DNA from: Vogesella fluminis | GTDB lineage: Bacteria; Pseudomonadota; Gammaproteobacteria; Burkholderiales; Chromobacteriaceae | Direction of reading: 5' to 3' | DNA: 64,000 nt | Assembly (NCBI RefSeq): GCF_014652335.1 | Contig: NZ_BMYP01000005.1 | Location: 52,218-116,217 of the forward strand | Program-made: the position numbers and the translations under genes | Shown here: piece after piece, positions 28,984 to 37,880 of the stretch | Position numbering within the stretch: position 1 is the first letter of the stretch | How the letters are laid out: each line of letters opens with the position of its first letter | The notes under the pieces: generated by a model | What the model saw: only the letters and a program-made list of their open reading frames with translations | Told to the model about the DNA's origin: nothing | Databases searched by the model: none

Positions 28984-29694
28984 TCAGGCGGGCAGCAGCA
29001 GGCCGTGCTGCAACACGTAGCCGAGCAGACCGTGGCGATTGCTCACCCCGAACTTCTTGTAAATTACCGTCAGATGGTTACGAAGGGTGCTCTCGCTGAT
29101 GTGCAGCTTGCCGGCGATCAGCTTGGCCGGCTCGCCGCTGTTGGCCATCAGGATGGCGACGATCTTCTTTTCCTGCTCGCTCAGTGGCGGCGGCACGACA
29201 CTGGCGGCGTCCGGCAGCGGCATGCCGCCATGGCGCGACAGCGCACCGAAGATGCGCCCGGTGGCGTCGCGGTCCAGCCACAGCTGGCCGTGGCGGACCT
29301 TCTCGATCGCGGTGAGCAGCTGCGCGGTATCCGTATCCCGCGTCAGCAGGCCGCGGGCGCCGAGCATGATGGCGCGATCCTGCAGCGCCCGTTCCTGCTG
29401 CCGCGTCAGCAACAGCACCTTGCCGCCGCGCGCGGCCAGCGCCCGGATCAGCGCCAGGGCCGGGGCGGCGTCGCCATCCAGATCCAGCAGTACGACATCG
29501 CTGTCGGCGGCGGCCAGCGCATCCAGCGGCGGCGGCGTGGCCGCGGCGGTACCGGCCAGCACCAGCCGTGGCGCCTGCGCCGCCAGCAGGGTGGCCAGCG
29601 CCGCCAGCAGCAGCGGAAAATCGCTGATCGCGAATACCCGCAGCGGGGTATCCGCACCGTCTGCCGCCAGGCTCTGCTGCATCTGCATCGTCAT
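28984..29694 (-). CDS. LuxR/NarL-type response regulator
   Basis: The 236-residue protein has a receiver-like domain (about 18-135, with DVVLLDLDGDAAPALALIRAL holding a possible phospho-acceptor Asp) and a C-terminal LuxR HTH (LSEQEKKIVAILMANSGEPAKLIAGKLHISESTLRNHLTVIYKKFGVSNRHGLLGYV). The N-terminal acidic pocket looks degenerate (AISDFPLLLAAL instead of a DD pair), so it may not be controlled by phosphorylation. No sensor kinase is adjacent. It is upstream of the VCBS exoprotein on the same strand and may regulate it. Confidence 0.85.
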   Translation of the reverse strand: MTMQMQQSLAADGADTPLRVFAISDFPLLLAALATLLAAQAPRLVLAGTAAATPPPLDALAAADSDVVLLDLDGDAAPALALIRALAARGGKVLLLTRQQERALQDRAIMLGARGLLTRDTDTAQLLTAIEKVRHGQLWLDRDATGRIFGALSRHGGMPLPDAASVVPPPLSEQEKKIVAILMANSGEPAKLIAGKLHISESTLRNHLTVIYKKFGVSNRHGLLGYVLQHGLLLPA

Positions 29695-30021
29695 CGTCGC
29701 CCCCGTTCGCTGTCACGCCGTGCGGCGTGCCTGCTTCAGCTTATGCCAAAACGGCAGCGCCTCCACCGCAAAGCGTTGCCTGGCGGCCTTGCGCCACAGG
29801 AAGCCAGCAGCGTCACACAAGCTGTACACGATTAATATTTGTTAGCAAATGCCGGCTATCTGACGGCAATGGCTTCGATTATGCTGAATCAGGACTGGCC
29901 ATTGGCGTAGCTGACGGCACCACGGCGTACCGTATCCGCAGCACCGCGGGTAGCGGATAGCGGCCCTTGATCCCGGTGTCGTGATACATGGCTGCCCGCC
30001 ACCACCATAAGGAGAACCATC
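29695..30021. other. Intergenic region, divergent promoters
   Basis: About 330 bp between the LuxR-type regulator (minus) and the small lipoprotein (plus). An AT-rich patch (GATTAATATTTGTTAGCAAAT, about 29829-29849) probably holds promoters. No gene or convincing structured RNA was seen. Confidence 0.5.
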
Positions 30022-30210
30022 ATGAAAACCATCCTGTTCGCCCTGATCGCCGCCGGCAGCCTGTCAGCCTGTGTGGTGCAGCCAGCACGCGTCAAGTTGC
30101 GTGCTCCCATCGTGCTGGAGCCGGTCGTGATCGAGCCGGCTTACGACCACCATCACCACCGCCACGGCGGCTTCTGCCCGCCGGGCCAGGCAATGAAGGG
30201 CCGTTGCTAA
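30022..30210 (+). CDS. Small His-rich lipoprotein
   Basis: The 62-residue protein has a lipoprotein signal with lipobox LSAC (Cys17), then a Val/Pro/Arg-rich stretch and the tail YDHHHHRHGGFCPPGQAMKGRC. Two cysteines at the end could form a disulfide, and the His cluster could bind metal. AAGGAG precedes the ATG at an ideal distance. Short lipoproteins ending in PPGQAxKGxC occur in other Gram-negative bacteria with unknown function. The stop codon TAA overlaps the first A of a dispersed-word copy (30210-30222). Confidence 0.8.
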   Translation: MKTILFALIAAGSLSACVVQPARVKLRAPIVLEPVVIEPAYDHHHHRHGGFCPPGQAMKGRC

Positions 30211-30254
30211 AGGTTGGCCGCAACGCTGGCCTGAATGGTGAAGCCACAAAACAA

Positions 30255-30283
30255 CACCGCCCCCGATGATTCCGGGGGCGGTG
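30255..30283. terminator. Bidirectional terminator between the lipoprotein and nrdJ
   Basis: CACCGCCCCCG (30255-30265) pairs perfectly with CGGGGGCGGTG (30273-30283). On the minus strand it is followed by TTGTTTTG, suiting the nrdJ 3' end. It also serves the plus-strand lipoprotein gene. Confidence 0.75.
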
Positions 30284-30335
30284 CTGTGTCAGGGAGTGGC
30301 CATTGGCCTTGTCAGCGGCTCAGTTGCCGCTACGC

Positions 30336-33203
30336 TCAGCCGCAGGCGCCGACGTGGCCGCAGGCGGTGCAGAATTCGCAGCCGTCCTTCTTGATCAGCG
30401 CGCGGTTGCCGCATTCCGGGCAGGCCTTGCCCGCCATCGGCGCCGTCGCCACGTTCACCACCGCGCTTTCAAACAGGTCACCCTGCTCCGGTACCATGAC
30501 GCCCATGTCTTCCACCGGCACCCCATCCTCGCTGAGGATGCCGAGCATGGCGTAGCGGTGGATCACCAGCCGCGCGAGGTAGGCTTCGGTCGATGGCCAG
30601 CTCTGCGATTTGTCGCTGCCCGGGGTACGGGCGAAGAAGTCGGCCTGCGGCTCGGCGTAGGAGAGCAGCTTGCGCAGCTTCATGCCGATCCATGCCGGAT
30701 CGATCACGCGCATGTCGAGGCTGAGCATCTTGCACAGGCCGTCCAGCTCGCGCGGGTAGTGGCCGGCCAGCCACATCGAGTATGGCCGGCGCTGGCCGTT
30801 GGGCAGCACCAGCTCCTTGACGAACAGCACGAAATCATCGCCAGTCTGCGGATTGCTGACATCCACCGACCAGCTGATGGTGCCGTCGGTACCGGATTTC
30901 GGTTCCTTGCGCGCAAACAGCGCGTCCATCACCGGCGTGGCATCGCCTGCGGCCAACGTCAGCGCGCCCAGCTGCTCGACACGGTATTTCACCACCCGGC
31001 CCAGTGCGGCGGCGGCGGCACTGCTACCTACCGGGCCGTCGCCCAGCTCGGCGCGGTAGTGGCGGTCGCCGCGGGTGGCGGCCAGTGCGTCCAGCTTGGC
31101 GGCAAGCCAAGCGCGGTCGCGACAGCGCATGTCCATCGACAGCGTCTTGGCAATGGCGCCCAGGCCGCGCGGCACGTCGCCGTTGACCCAGCACTCGAAC
31201 GGCAATGCGGCATCGCCCGTGTTCTGGCCATCGATATGGCCGACCATCACCGCAAAGTCGCCCTCTTCGCCTTCCACCATGAAGGTCCACGACGGGTTGC
31301 CGTGCTTCAGGCGTGGCCGGTTCGGCCATTTCAGGCTGGCCAGAGCGGGACTGGGCGCGGTGTTGAGGGTGATGCGGCGGTCCGGGTCGTTCTGGTTGCC
31401 CAAGTCCTGCGGCAGCTGCTGGCTGGCGGCCGGTGTCGGCTCAATCGACAGCACCGAACCGAGCACGCTGTTGGGGCGGTAGGTGGTGATGCCCTTCAGC
31501 CCGGCGCGCCACGCCTCCAGGTACAGCGTTTCAAAGTCGGCAAACGGGTAGTCGGCCGGCACGTTGACGGTCTTGGAGATGGCGGTGTCGATGTACGGCG
31601 CCACCGCCGCCACCATGCGCATGTGGTCGAGCGCGCTCATCTGCAGCGCGCTGACGAAGTACTCCGGCAGCGCATTGGTGTCGCCGCCCTGCATGCGGTA
31701 GACGCGGTAGGCGTGGTCCTCGACCAGGTATTCCTGCTGCGTGCCGTCGGCCATGCGCTTCTTGCGGGTGTAGTACCAGCTGAACGGCGGTTCGATGCCG
31801 TTGGAGGCGTTGTCGGCAAACGCCAGCGAGATGGTGCCGGTCGGCGCGATGGACAGCAGGTGCGAGTTGCGGATGCCGTGCTTGCGAATGCGCGCCTTGA
31901 TCTTGTCCGGCAGGCGGCTGGCGCAGTGCGGCGCCGCCAGGTATTTATCGGCGTCGAACAGCGGGAAGGCGCCCTTCTCGATGGCCAGATCCACCGACGC
32001 ATCGTAGGCGGCGTCGCGCATGTGCTCGGAGATGCTTGCGGCCAACCTGCGGCCTTCCTCGCTGTCGTAGCGTACCTTGAGCATGATCAGCGCGTCGCCA
32101 AGGCCGGTGAAGCCGAGGCCGACACGACGCTTGCTCTGCGCCTCGCGCTGCTGCTCCGCCAGCGGCCACACGGTAAGATCCAGCACGTTGTCCAGCATGC
32201 GGATCGAGGTGCGCACCACCTTCTCGAAGGCCTTGAAATCAAAGCTTGGCGCCTCGCCGAACGGCTGGCGCACGAACTTGCACAGGTTGACGGAGCCGAG
32301 GTCGCAGCAGCCGTAATCCGGCAGCGGCTGCTCGCCGCACGGATTGGTGGACTCGATCACCTCGCAGTACGACAGATTGTTGTCGGCGTTGATTTTGGAC
32401 ATGAACAGCACGCCCGGTTCGGCGTGGTCATAGGTCGAGGCCATGATCTGCTGCCACAAGTCGCGGGCACGCACGCTACGGTACACCCACAGTCCGTCCT
32501 CGCGCTGGTAGCTGTCGGGGAATGCCTCGCTGGCCGGTGCCACCGCATGGGTCAGCTGCCAGTCGCTGTCGCTATCCACCGCCTGCATGAAGGCATCGGA
32601 CACGCCCACCGACATGTTGAAGTTGGCCAGGTCGCCGCCGTCCTTGGCGTGGATGAAGGCTTCGATGTCCGGGTGGCTCACGTCCAGCACCCCCATCTGC
32701 GCGCCGCGACGCGCGCCGGCGGATTCCACCGTCTCGCAGCTGCGATCGAACACGCGCATGTACGATACCGGGCCGGAGGCGCGGCTGTTGGTGCCCTTCA
32801 CCCGTGCGCCCTTGGGGCGGATACGGCTGAAGTTGTAGCCGACGCCGCCGCCGCGACGCATGGTCTCGGCCGACTGCAGCAGTGCCTCATAAATGCCGAC
32901 CTTGCCGTTTTCGGACTCGGACACAGCATCGCCCACCGGCTGCACGAAGCAGTTGATCAGCGTGGCCTTGAGATCGGTGCCGGCGGCAGAGTTGATGCGG
33001 CCGCCGGGAATGAAACCGCCATCCAGTGCCTCGTAGAACAACGGGGCAAAACGCTGCGGGTCCTGCTCCAGTCCGGCCAGGGCCTGCGCCACGCGCTGGC
33101 GTACTTCGCTGACCGACTGCTCACCGTTCTTGGTATATTTCTCCAGCAGTACCTCGCGTGAAATATCCTGTTCCGCAAACGTTATGCTGTTTTCCCGGTT
33201 CAT
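30336..33203 (-). CDS. nrdJ: Class II (adenosylcobalamin-dependent) ribonucleotide reductase
   Basis: NrdJ makes deoxyribonucleotides with a B12 radical and works with or without oxygen. The 955-residue protein has [25 protein letters not shown], the active-site [23 protein letters not shown] (about 285-307), and [23 protein letters not shown] zinc-ribbon tail (CPECGN...[14 protein letters not shown]) follows, as in many NrdJ. Two NrdR boxes precede it, so NrdR (19486-19941) probably represses it. No cobalamin riboswitch was recognised upstream. Two dispersed-word copies lie inside. Confidence 0.97.
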   Translation of the reverse strand: MNRENSITFAEQDISREVLLEKYTKNGEQSVSEVRQRVAQALAGLEQDPQRFAPLFYEALDGGFIPGGRINSAAGTDLKATLINCFVQPVGDAVSESENGKVGIYEALLQSAETMRRGGGVGYNFSRIRPKGARVKGTNSRASGPVSYMRVFDRSCETVESAGARRGAQMGVLDVSHPDIEAFIHAKDGGDLANFNMSVGVSDAFMQAVDSDSDWQLTHAVAPASEAFPDSYQREDGLWVYRSVRARDLWQQIMASTYDHAEPGVLFMSKINADNNLSYCEVIESTNPCGEQPLPDYGCCDLGSVNLCKFVRQPFGEAPSFDFKAFEKVVRTSIRMLDNVLDLTVWPLAEQQREAQSKRRVGLGFTGLGDALIMLKVRYDSEEGRRLAASISEHMRDAAYDASVDLAIEKGAFPLFDADKYLAAPHCASRLPDKIKARIRKHGIRNSHLLSIAPTGTISLAFADNASNGIEPPFSWYYTRKKRMADGTQQEYLVEDHAYRVYRMQGGDTNALPEYFVSALQMSALDHMRMVAAVAPYIDTAISKTVNVPADYPFADFETLYLEAWRAGLKGITTYRPNSVLGSVLSIEPTPAASQQLPQDLGNQNDPDRRITLNTAPSPALASLKWPNRPRLKHGNPSWTFMVEGEEGDFAVMVGHIDGQNTGDAALPFECWVNGDVPRGLGAIAKTLSMDMRCRDRAWLAAKLDALAATRGDRHYRAELGDGPVGSSAAAAALGRVVKYRVEQLGALTLAAGDATPVMDALFARKEPKSGTDGTISWSVDVSNPQTGDDFVLFVKELVLPNGQRRPYSMWLAGHYPRELDGLCKMLSLDMRVIDPAWIGMKLRKLLSYAEPQADFFARTPGSDKSQSWPSTEAYLARLVIHRYAMLGILSEDGVPVEDMGVMVPEQGDLFESAVVNVATAPMAGKACPECGNRALIKKDGCEFCTACGHVGACG

Positions 33204-33210
33204 GCCGCCC

Positions 33211-33258
33211 CCGCTAGATGTGGTGTCTAAAAAAAAGGATTATAGCTACATATAGCGT
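33211..33258 (-). promoter_or_regulatory. Pair of NrdR boxes and -10 of nrdJ
   Basis: On the minus strand box 1 is ACGCTATATGTAGCTA (33258-33243) and box 2 ACACCACATCTAGCGG (33226-33211). Both resemble the NrdR consensus acaCwATATwTwGtgt, box 1 closely. They are 32 bp apart, three helical turns, the known spacing for NrdR. A perfect TATAAT (33244-33239) overlaps box 1. No good -35 was found. Confidence 0.75.
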
Positions 33259-33268
33259 GGAGTGGTTA

Positions 33269-33371
33269 GGGTCTGTTGACGTTTCGTTTATGGATCCCGT
33301 TTGGGTCAAAGCCCGCAGGACCGGGCATTTCTTTCACCCGGCGCGGCCGCAAGCGAAACATCAACAGACCC
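33269..33371. repeat. 103-bp element with GGGTCTGTTGACGTTTCG inverted ends
   Basis: GGGTCTGTTGACGTTTCG (33269-33286) is mirrored by CGAAACATCAACAGACCC (33354-33371) with one mismatch. A related end (GGGGCTGTTGACGTTTC) appears at the right edge of the window (63942). It looks like a small non-coding repeat. The surrounding 33204-33522 holds no gene. Confidence 0.65.
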
Positions 33372-33460
33372 CGGGTGCGAAATCGCCCTTCCCGGAGCGG
33401 GAGCAGCCGCCCGGCGTGGCCGGCGGCAGTACGGCAACTGCACTCCCCGCCGATCAAGGC

Positions 33461-33495
33461 CTTGCGGCCAACCTTGCAGCAAGGTTGGCCGCAAG
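33461..33495. repeat. Inverted pair of the dispersed word (16-bp stem)
   Basis: CTTGCGGCCAACCTTG (33461-33476) and CAAGGTTGGCCGCAAG (33480-33495) are perfect reverse complements with a 3-nt loop. It lies 27 nt beyond the stop of the DUF748 gene and may act as its terminator. Confidence 0.85.
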
Positions 33496-33522
33496 CACGC
33501 ATGTGCGCCCTTGAACAGGTTC

Positions 33523-36500
33523 TTATTCCAGCTTCAGCAGCAGCGGCACGCCATCCTTGTCAGCCTTCACCTTGTCCGGCTCCAGCACGCTGATGCGGTC
33601 TGCCAGCGCCGGTTGCGCCGCTAGCAGCAGCTGCCGCGCCGCATTGCCGCGCGCGGTGGCCAGCGCCCGCAAGGCTGCATCGTCGATCTTCTGCGCCGCC
33701 AGCAGTTCGCCGCGCATCGCCTGCGCCCGCTCGGCGGTATCCTTCTCGCTGGCGACGCGCTTGAGCCAGGCGAAACGGCCGAACTGCTGCGCGTAGCCGT
33801 CGCCCACCGCCTTGCGGATCGCCGGATCGCCCATGTCCGGCAGCGGCAGCGGCTCGTCGGCCTGCAGCCGGTAGGCGGCGCGCTTCAGGATGTCGCTGTC
33901 GACGCGGTAGCGCGCGAGCTCGCGGCTGTCCTGCTCGGCGTCATAGCCACCGCCGATGGCCAGCGCCAGCTTCGGCCGTTTGGCCAGCAAGTCCGCCAGC
34001 TTGGCCAGCTTCTCGCGCTCCGGCGGCGGAATGCGGTCATCGCCGGCATCGGCATAGATCTCGTCGAAGCCCTCGCCGCTGAACAGCGCGCGGAATGGCG
34101 CGGTGACGATCTTGACCACAATGTTGCGCAACGCCTGCCACACCAGGTGGCCGTAGGAGAAGTCCGGCGCATCGAGGCTGCCGGCCACCGGCAGCGCGAG
34201 GTCGATGCGGCCGTCGCTGTCTTCCAGCAACGCCACCGCGAGGCGCAGCGGCAGGCGGGTGCCGTCGTAGTCGGCGACCTCCTCACCCAGCCGGATGTGG
34301 TCGATCACCACGCGGTTGTCGCCCTGCAGCTGGCGGTTTTTCAGCAGGTAGCGCAGCTCGGTGGTCAGCCGGCCGTCGGTGATCTGCCAGCCAGCAAAGG
34401 TCATCGAGTAGGGGTTGAGGCTGGAGAGCGGAATGTTGCGGAAGTTCAGCGCCATGTCGAGGTCGTCGCTCACCGCCAGCGGCGACAGCGCGCCGCGGAT
34501 GCGCACGTCGCCGAACTGGTCGACGCGGCCGTCCAGCGTCACCGTGCCGCGACGGCCGGGCCGGCTGGACAGGCCCAGCACGGTACCGGACAGCGAGTGG
34601 ATGCGGGTGGCGAAGCTGGGCTGCAACCCCAGATCGGCAAAGTCCATGCGCGCATTGCGCACGCGGATGGCGCGCACCTCGACCACCGGCGCGGCACTGC
34701 TCTTGCCCGCAGCCGCCGGCCTGGCGGGCTGCGCGCTCGCCGGCTGCGGCTTCATCAGGTGGGCGAAGTTGGGCACCCGCTTTTCATCGAGGATGAAACG
34801 CAGCTGCGGCGACACCAGCCGCACGTCGGCAAGGTTCACCCGCTCCGGCTGCGCCTTGATGCCGGACACCGCCAGCTGCTGCCAGCCCAGCAGCACCTCG
34901 CGCCGCCCCGGTTCGTACAATGCCAGCTTGTCCAGCGCCGCCTTGCCGTCGGCCTGCCAGCGACTGCCGGCCAGCGCAAAGCCCAGATCGGCCGACAGCT
35001 CGCCGCCGCCAAAACGCAGCGCCGTCTGCTCCAGCACGTACGGCGCCACCCCGCGCAGCGGCAGGCGGCGGGCCTGCAACCGGCCCTTGATGTCCTGCAG
35101 GTTGGCCGCAAGCGTGGCATCCAGCTGCAGCTTGCCCGGCCCCAGCGCCGCCGCCAGCTGCACGGCAAAGCCCTGTTGCGGATCGCCGCTGACGCTGGCA
35201 CCGACATCCTGCAGCGTCACGCTCACCGGCTGGCTGAGGCCGGCATCGCGCCAGCTGACGCTGCCGCCCGCCAGCGTCAGCTGCGGGTAGCGGATCTGCC
35301 ACGCAGGGGAATCCGGCGGGGCGGTCTCGGGTGCGGGGGCCGCCTTGGCGGCGGATTCGTGCCGGCGCAACGCCTCGGCGATATCCAGCTTGCCGTCTTT
35401 GCCGCGGTTCAGCGCCAGCTGCAAGCCCTGCAGCGTGACGTCGCCCGGCGTGACGCGGTGCTTGCCCAGATCCAGCTCGCTGCTGGCCAGCTGCAGACCG
35501 GCCAGGGTGGCGAACGGCGGCCGCTCGCCGCTGGCGGCGATGAGCTGCGACAGCGACAGCGTGGCGCCCTGCACCGTCAGCCCGCCCTTGGCGTCAAGAT
35601 TGATGCCGGCCTGCAGGCTGTCCAGCTTCAGGCTGGCGGACAGCGGCGTGACGAAGCCCTGGTGTGTGGCGCGCAGCTGCCAGTTGTCGACGCGGATGGC
35701 CGGCAGGCTCACCGTCCAGCCCGGCGCCGGCTTGGTGGTGGCTAGCGTCGGCTTGCTCGTCGTGGTGGTTTTCACGCTGGTCGCGGCCGGTGCGGCGGTG
35801 GGAGGCAGGGCCGCCAGCCAGTCCGGCTGCCCGTGGCGGTCGAGCACGGTATCCAGCTCGCCGCCGGCGAGGCTGAGCCGGCCCACGCTCAGCCGCCGGC
35901 TGGCGAGATCGAACTCGCCGCCGCTGAGCGCCAGCTGGCCGAGCCGGAAGCGGCCGCCACTGCCCGGCGCGCTCACCACCAGTCCCGCAAGGTTGGCCGC
36001 AACGCCCCTGGCTGACAGCCGCACCGTCTTGCCGGCCAGATCGAAGTGGTAGGGCAGGCTGACGCTCAGCTTGCCCTGTGGCGGCGCCAGCCTGAGATGT
36101 GGCTGCACGTACGGCCACACGCTGGCGAGGGTGAAGCCGGACGCCTTCAACACCCCGTCCGACTGCAAGGGCTGCAACAGCAGGCTGCCCTGCCAGTCCA
36201 GCCGGGTGCCGTCGTCCAGCTCGGCGGTGAGGCGGTAGCGACCGTGGTTATTGGGCAGCGTGGACAGGTTTTTCAGCTGGAAGTCCAGCGGCAGCACCTG
36301 GCGCTGCACGTCGCCGGCCAGCCGGTCGTGCAGCAGCAGCTGGCCCTTGTTCAGCGCCAGCTGGGTCAGCAGCAGCTTGGGCGGCTCGCTGGCCTCCTCG
36401 TCCGGTTCGGTGTCCGGGCCGGCGGCATCGCGCAGCAGGCGCGTCCAGTTCCATTCGCCCTGCGCATTGCGCGCCGCCCACAGTCGTGGCGTGTCCAGCG

Positions 36501-36834
36501 TCAGCTCCGCCAACTCGAAGCGGCCAAGCAGCAAGGGCAGCGCCTCGGCATCGACATTCAGGCGTGCGGCGCTGAACAGCGGCGTGCCGTCGCGATCGTT
36601 CAGGCGCAGGTCGTGCACGGTCAGCCGCCACGCCCACGGCGCAAATTCCACCTCGCCCAGCGTCAACTTGCGGCCAAGCTTTTGCGCCCAGTTGCCGGCC
36701 GCGTAGTCCAGCGCCTTGGGCACCCCGGCCCACAGCCCGCCCAGCAGCACGGCCACCGCGGTCGCGATCCACAACAGTCGACGGGGCCAGCGCGCGGGCG
36801 TGGCGGCAGGCTTGGCAGCGGTTTCACTCATCAT
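33523..36834 (-). CDS. Very large AsmA-like DUF748 protein
   Basis: The 1103-residue protein has one N-terminal membrane helix (about 20-40) and a huge periplasmic part of AsmA/DUF748 type, rich in short beta strands (NDRDGTPLFSAARLNVDAEALPLLLGRFELAELTLDTPRLWAARNAQGEWNW). LSSLNPYSMTFAGWQITDGRLTTELRYLLKNRQLQGDNRVVIDHIRLGE and LPLRLAVALLEDSDGRIDLALPVAGSLDAPDFSYG are DUF748 hallmarks. AsmA-like proteins bridge inner and outer membranes and move phospholipids; this role is inferred. The stop TAA runs into GAACCTGTTC. Two dispersed-word copies encode AANL. Confidence 0.9.
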   Translation of the reverse strand: MMSETAAKPAATPARWPRRLLWIATAVAVLLGGLWAGVPKALDYAAGNWAQKLGRKLTLGEVEFAPWAWRLTVHDLRLNDRDGTPLFSAARLNVDAEALPLLLGRFELAELTLDTPRLWAARNAQGEWNWTRLLRDAAGPDTEPDEEASEPPKLLLTQLALNKGQLLLHDRLAGDVQRQVLPLDFQLKNLSTLPNNHGRYRLTAELDDGTRLDWQGSLLLQPLQSDGVLKASGFTLASVWPYVQPHLRLAPPQGKLSVSLPYHFDLAGKTVRLSARGVAANLAGLVVSAPGSGGRFRLGQLALSGGEFDLASRRLSVGRLSLAGGELDTVLDRHGQPDWLAALPPTAAPAATSVKTTTTSKPTLATTKPAPGWTVSLPAIRVDNWQLRATHQGFVTPLSASLKLDSLQAGINLDAKGGLTVQGATLSLSQLIAASGERPPFATLAGLQLASSELDLGKHRVTPGDVTLQGLQLALNRGKDGKLDIAEALRRHESAAKAAPAPETAPPDSPAWQIRYPQLTLAGGSVSWRDAGLSQPVSVTLQDVGASVSGDPQQGFAVQLAAALGPGKLQLDATLAANLQDIKGRLQARRLPLRGVAPYVLEQTALRFGGGELSADLGFALAGSRWQADGKAALDKLALYEPGRREVLLGWQQLAVSGIKAQPERVNLADVRLVSPQLRFILDEKRVPNFAHLMKPQPASAQPARPAAAGKSSAAPVVEVRAIRVRNARMDFADLGLQPSFATRIHSLSGTVLGLSSRPGRRGTVTLDGRVDQFGDVRIRGALSPLAVSDDLDMALNFRNIPLSSLNPYSMTFAGWQITDGRLTTELRYLLKNRQLQGDNRVVIDHIRLGEEVADYDGTRLPLRLAVALLEDSDGRIDLALPVAGSLDAPDFSYGHLVWQALRNIVVKIVTAPFRALFSGEGFDEIYADAGDDRIPPPEREKLAKLADLLAKRPKLALAIGGGYDAEQDSRELARYRVDSDILKRAAYRLQADEPLPLPDMGDPAIRKAVGDGYAQQFGRFAWLKRVASEKDTAERAQAMRGELLAAQKIDDAALRALATARGNAARQLLLAAQPALADRISVLEPDKVKADKDGVPLLLKLE

Positions 36835-37045
36835 TAAACAGTCCGGCAAAAATGGGCAGCCTTCGCCCGCAGGCACGCGACCGCGGCTGTGGGCTTTATT
36901 CCACAAACGGCCAGCAGCAAGGCGGGCGAAGGTTGCAGTCGCGCCGTGCCGCTCATAGCATGGCGAAGCGTGACCATAATTTTAAACACCGCAGCCTGGG
37001 CTGCGGCTTTCATTAGTCATTCTATACCCTGAAGAGGAACGCATT

Positions 37046-37207
37046 TTGATTGATCTCGCCTGGCCGTGCCGTGCACGCCAGCCGCTGCTGCGGCAACCCT
37101 GCGACCTGCGCCTCGACACCGCGCAGGCCTTCCTGACGCTGGCGCGCCGCCGCGACGCGCTGCTCAACCACGAACGCCGCAGCACCAGCTCCGGCGCCCA
37201 CACCTGA
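37046..37207 (+). CDS. Small ORF upstream of the glutamine-synthetase remnant
   Basis: A TTG start (37046) 8 nt after GAGG gives 53 residues, MIDLAWPCRARQPLLRQPC...RRDALLNHERRSTSSGAHT. It ends 18 nt before the glutamine-synthetase start. Nothing in the protein was recognised. It could be a real small gene, a leader peptide or a decayed fragment. Confidence 0.3.
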   Translation: MIDLAWPCRARQPLLRQPCDLRLDTAQAFLTLARRRDALLNHERRSTSSGAHT

Positions 37208-37225
37208 TCGCCACAGGACTACCCG

Positions 37226-37806
37226 ATGAACGACGCACAGACAATCCAGCAATGGCTGGACGACCATCACATCACCGAAGTGGAATGCCTGATCCCGGAC
37301 ATGACCGGGCTGGCGCGCGGCAAGATCGTGCCGCGCCACAAGTACAACCCCGCCGAGGGCCTGCGCCTGCCGGAAGCCGTGCTGTCGATGACCGTCACCG
37401 GCGACTTTCCCGAGCAGGACTTCACCTCCGTCGCCGACCCCGACATGCGCCTGATCCCGGACGCCAGCACCGTGCGCCCGGTCCCGTGGGCCAAGGAACC
37501 AACCGCGCAGATCATCCACGACTGCGTCAATTTCGACGGCAGCGACGCCGACCTCGCGCCGCGCAATGTGCTCAAGCGCATCCTCAAGCTGTACCAGCAG
37601 GACGGTCTGTCCGCCATCGTCGCCCCGGAAATGGAGTTCTACCTGGTACAGGTCGAACCCGACGAAGACATCCCACTGAAACCGCCGGTTGGCCGCACCA
37701 AGCGCACCGAGGCCGGGATGCAGAGCTTTTCCATCGACGCGGTCAACGAATACGACGACATCTTCGACGTGATGTACGACTGGTGCGAGACACAGGACCT
37801 TGTGTG
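37226..37806 (+). pseudogene. Truncated glutamine-synthetase family gene (PuuA/GlnA type III)
   Basis: About 193 N-terminal residues match the gamma-glutamylpolyamine synthetase/PuuA-like family: IPDMTGLARGKIVPRHKYNP, VADPDMRLIPDASTVRPVPWA and IVAPEMEFYLVQVEPDEDIPLKPPVGRTKR, which includes the first catalytic EMEFY. The family normally runs to about 450 residues. Here homology stops at DWCETQDL, exactly where a copy of the dispersed word begins (CAAGGTTGGCCGCAACG, 37807-37823). The open frame then runs into earP in the wrong frame. The C-terminal catalytic half is missing. Probably non-functional. Confidence 0.8.
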
Positions 37807-37823
37807 CAAGGTTGGCCGCAACG
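37807..37823 (+). repeat. Dispersed word at the glutamine-synthetase breakpoint
   Basis: CAAGGTTGGCCGCAACG follows ACCTTGTGTG, so it keeps the inner part of a usual inverted pair (ACCTTG...CAAGGT) but lacks the left GCGGCCA. The left arm appears replaced by glutamine-synthetase sequence. Confidence 0.7.
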
Positions 37824-37880
37824 CTTTGTCGCCGGCGCCGGCTGCGCTATGCTGCGCAGCCATTCAATGGAGAGCACGGC

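Noticed and set aside
30303..33161. A 952-residue open frame on the plus strand opposite nrdJ
   Set aside because: It is the antisense shadow of a high-GC gene: composition is His/Arg/Val-rich without any recognisable domain, and nrdJ on the other strand is unmistakable.
33204..33300. A cobalamin riboswitch before the B12-dependent reductase
   Set aside because: The leader is too short and lacks a B12-box; the space is filled by NrdR boxes and a small repeat.
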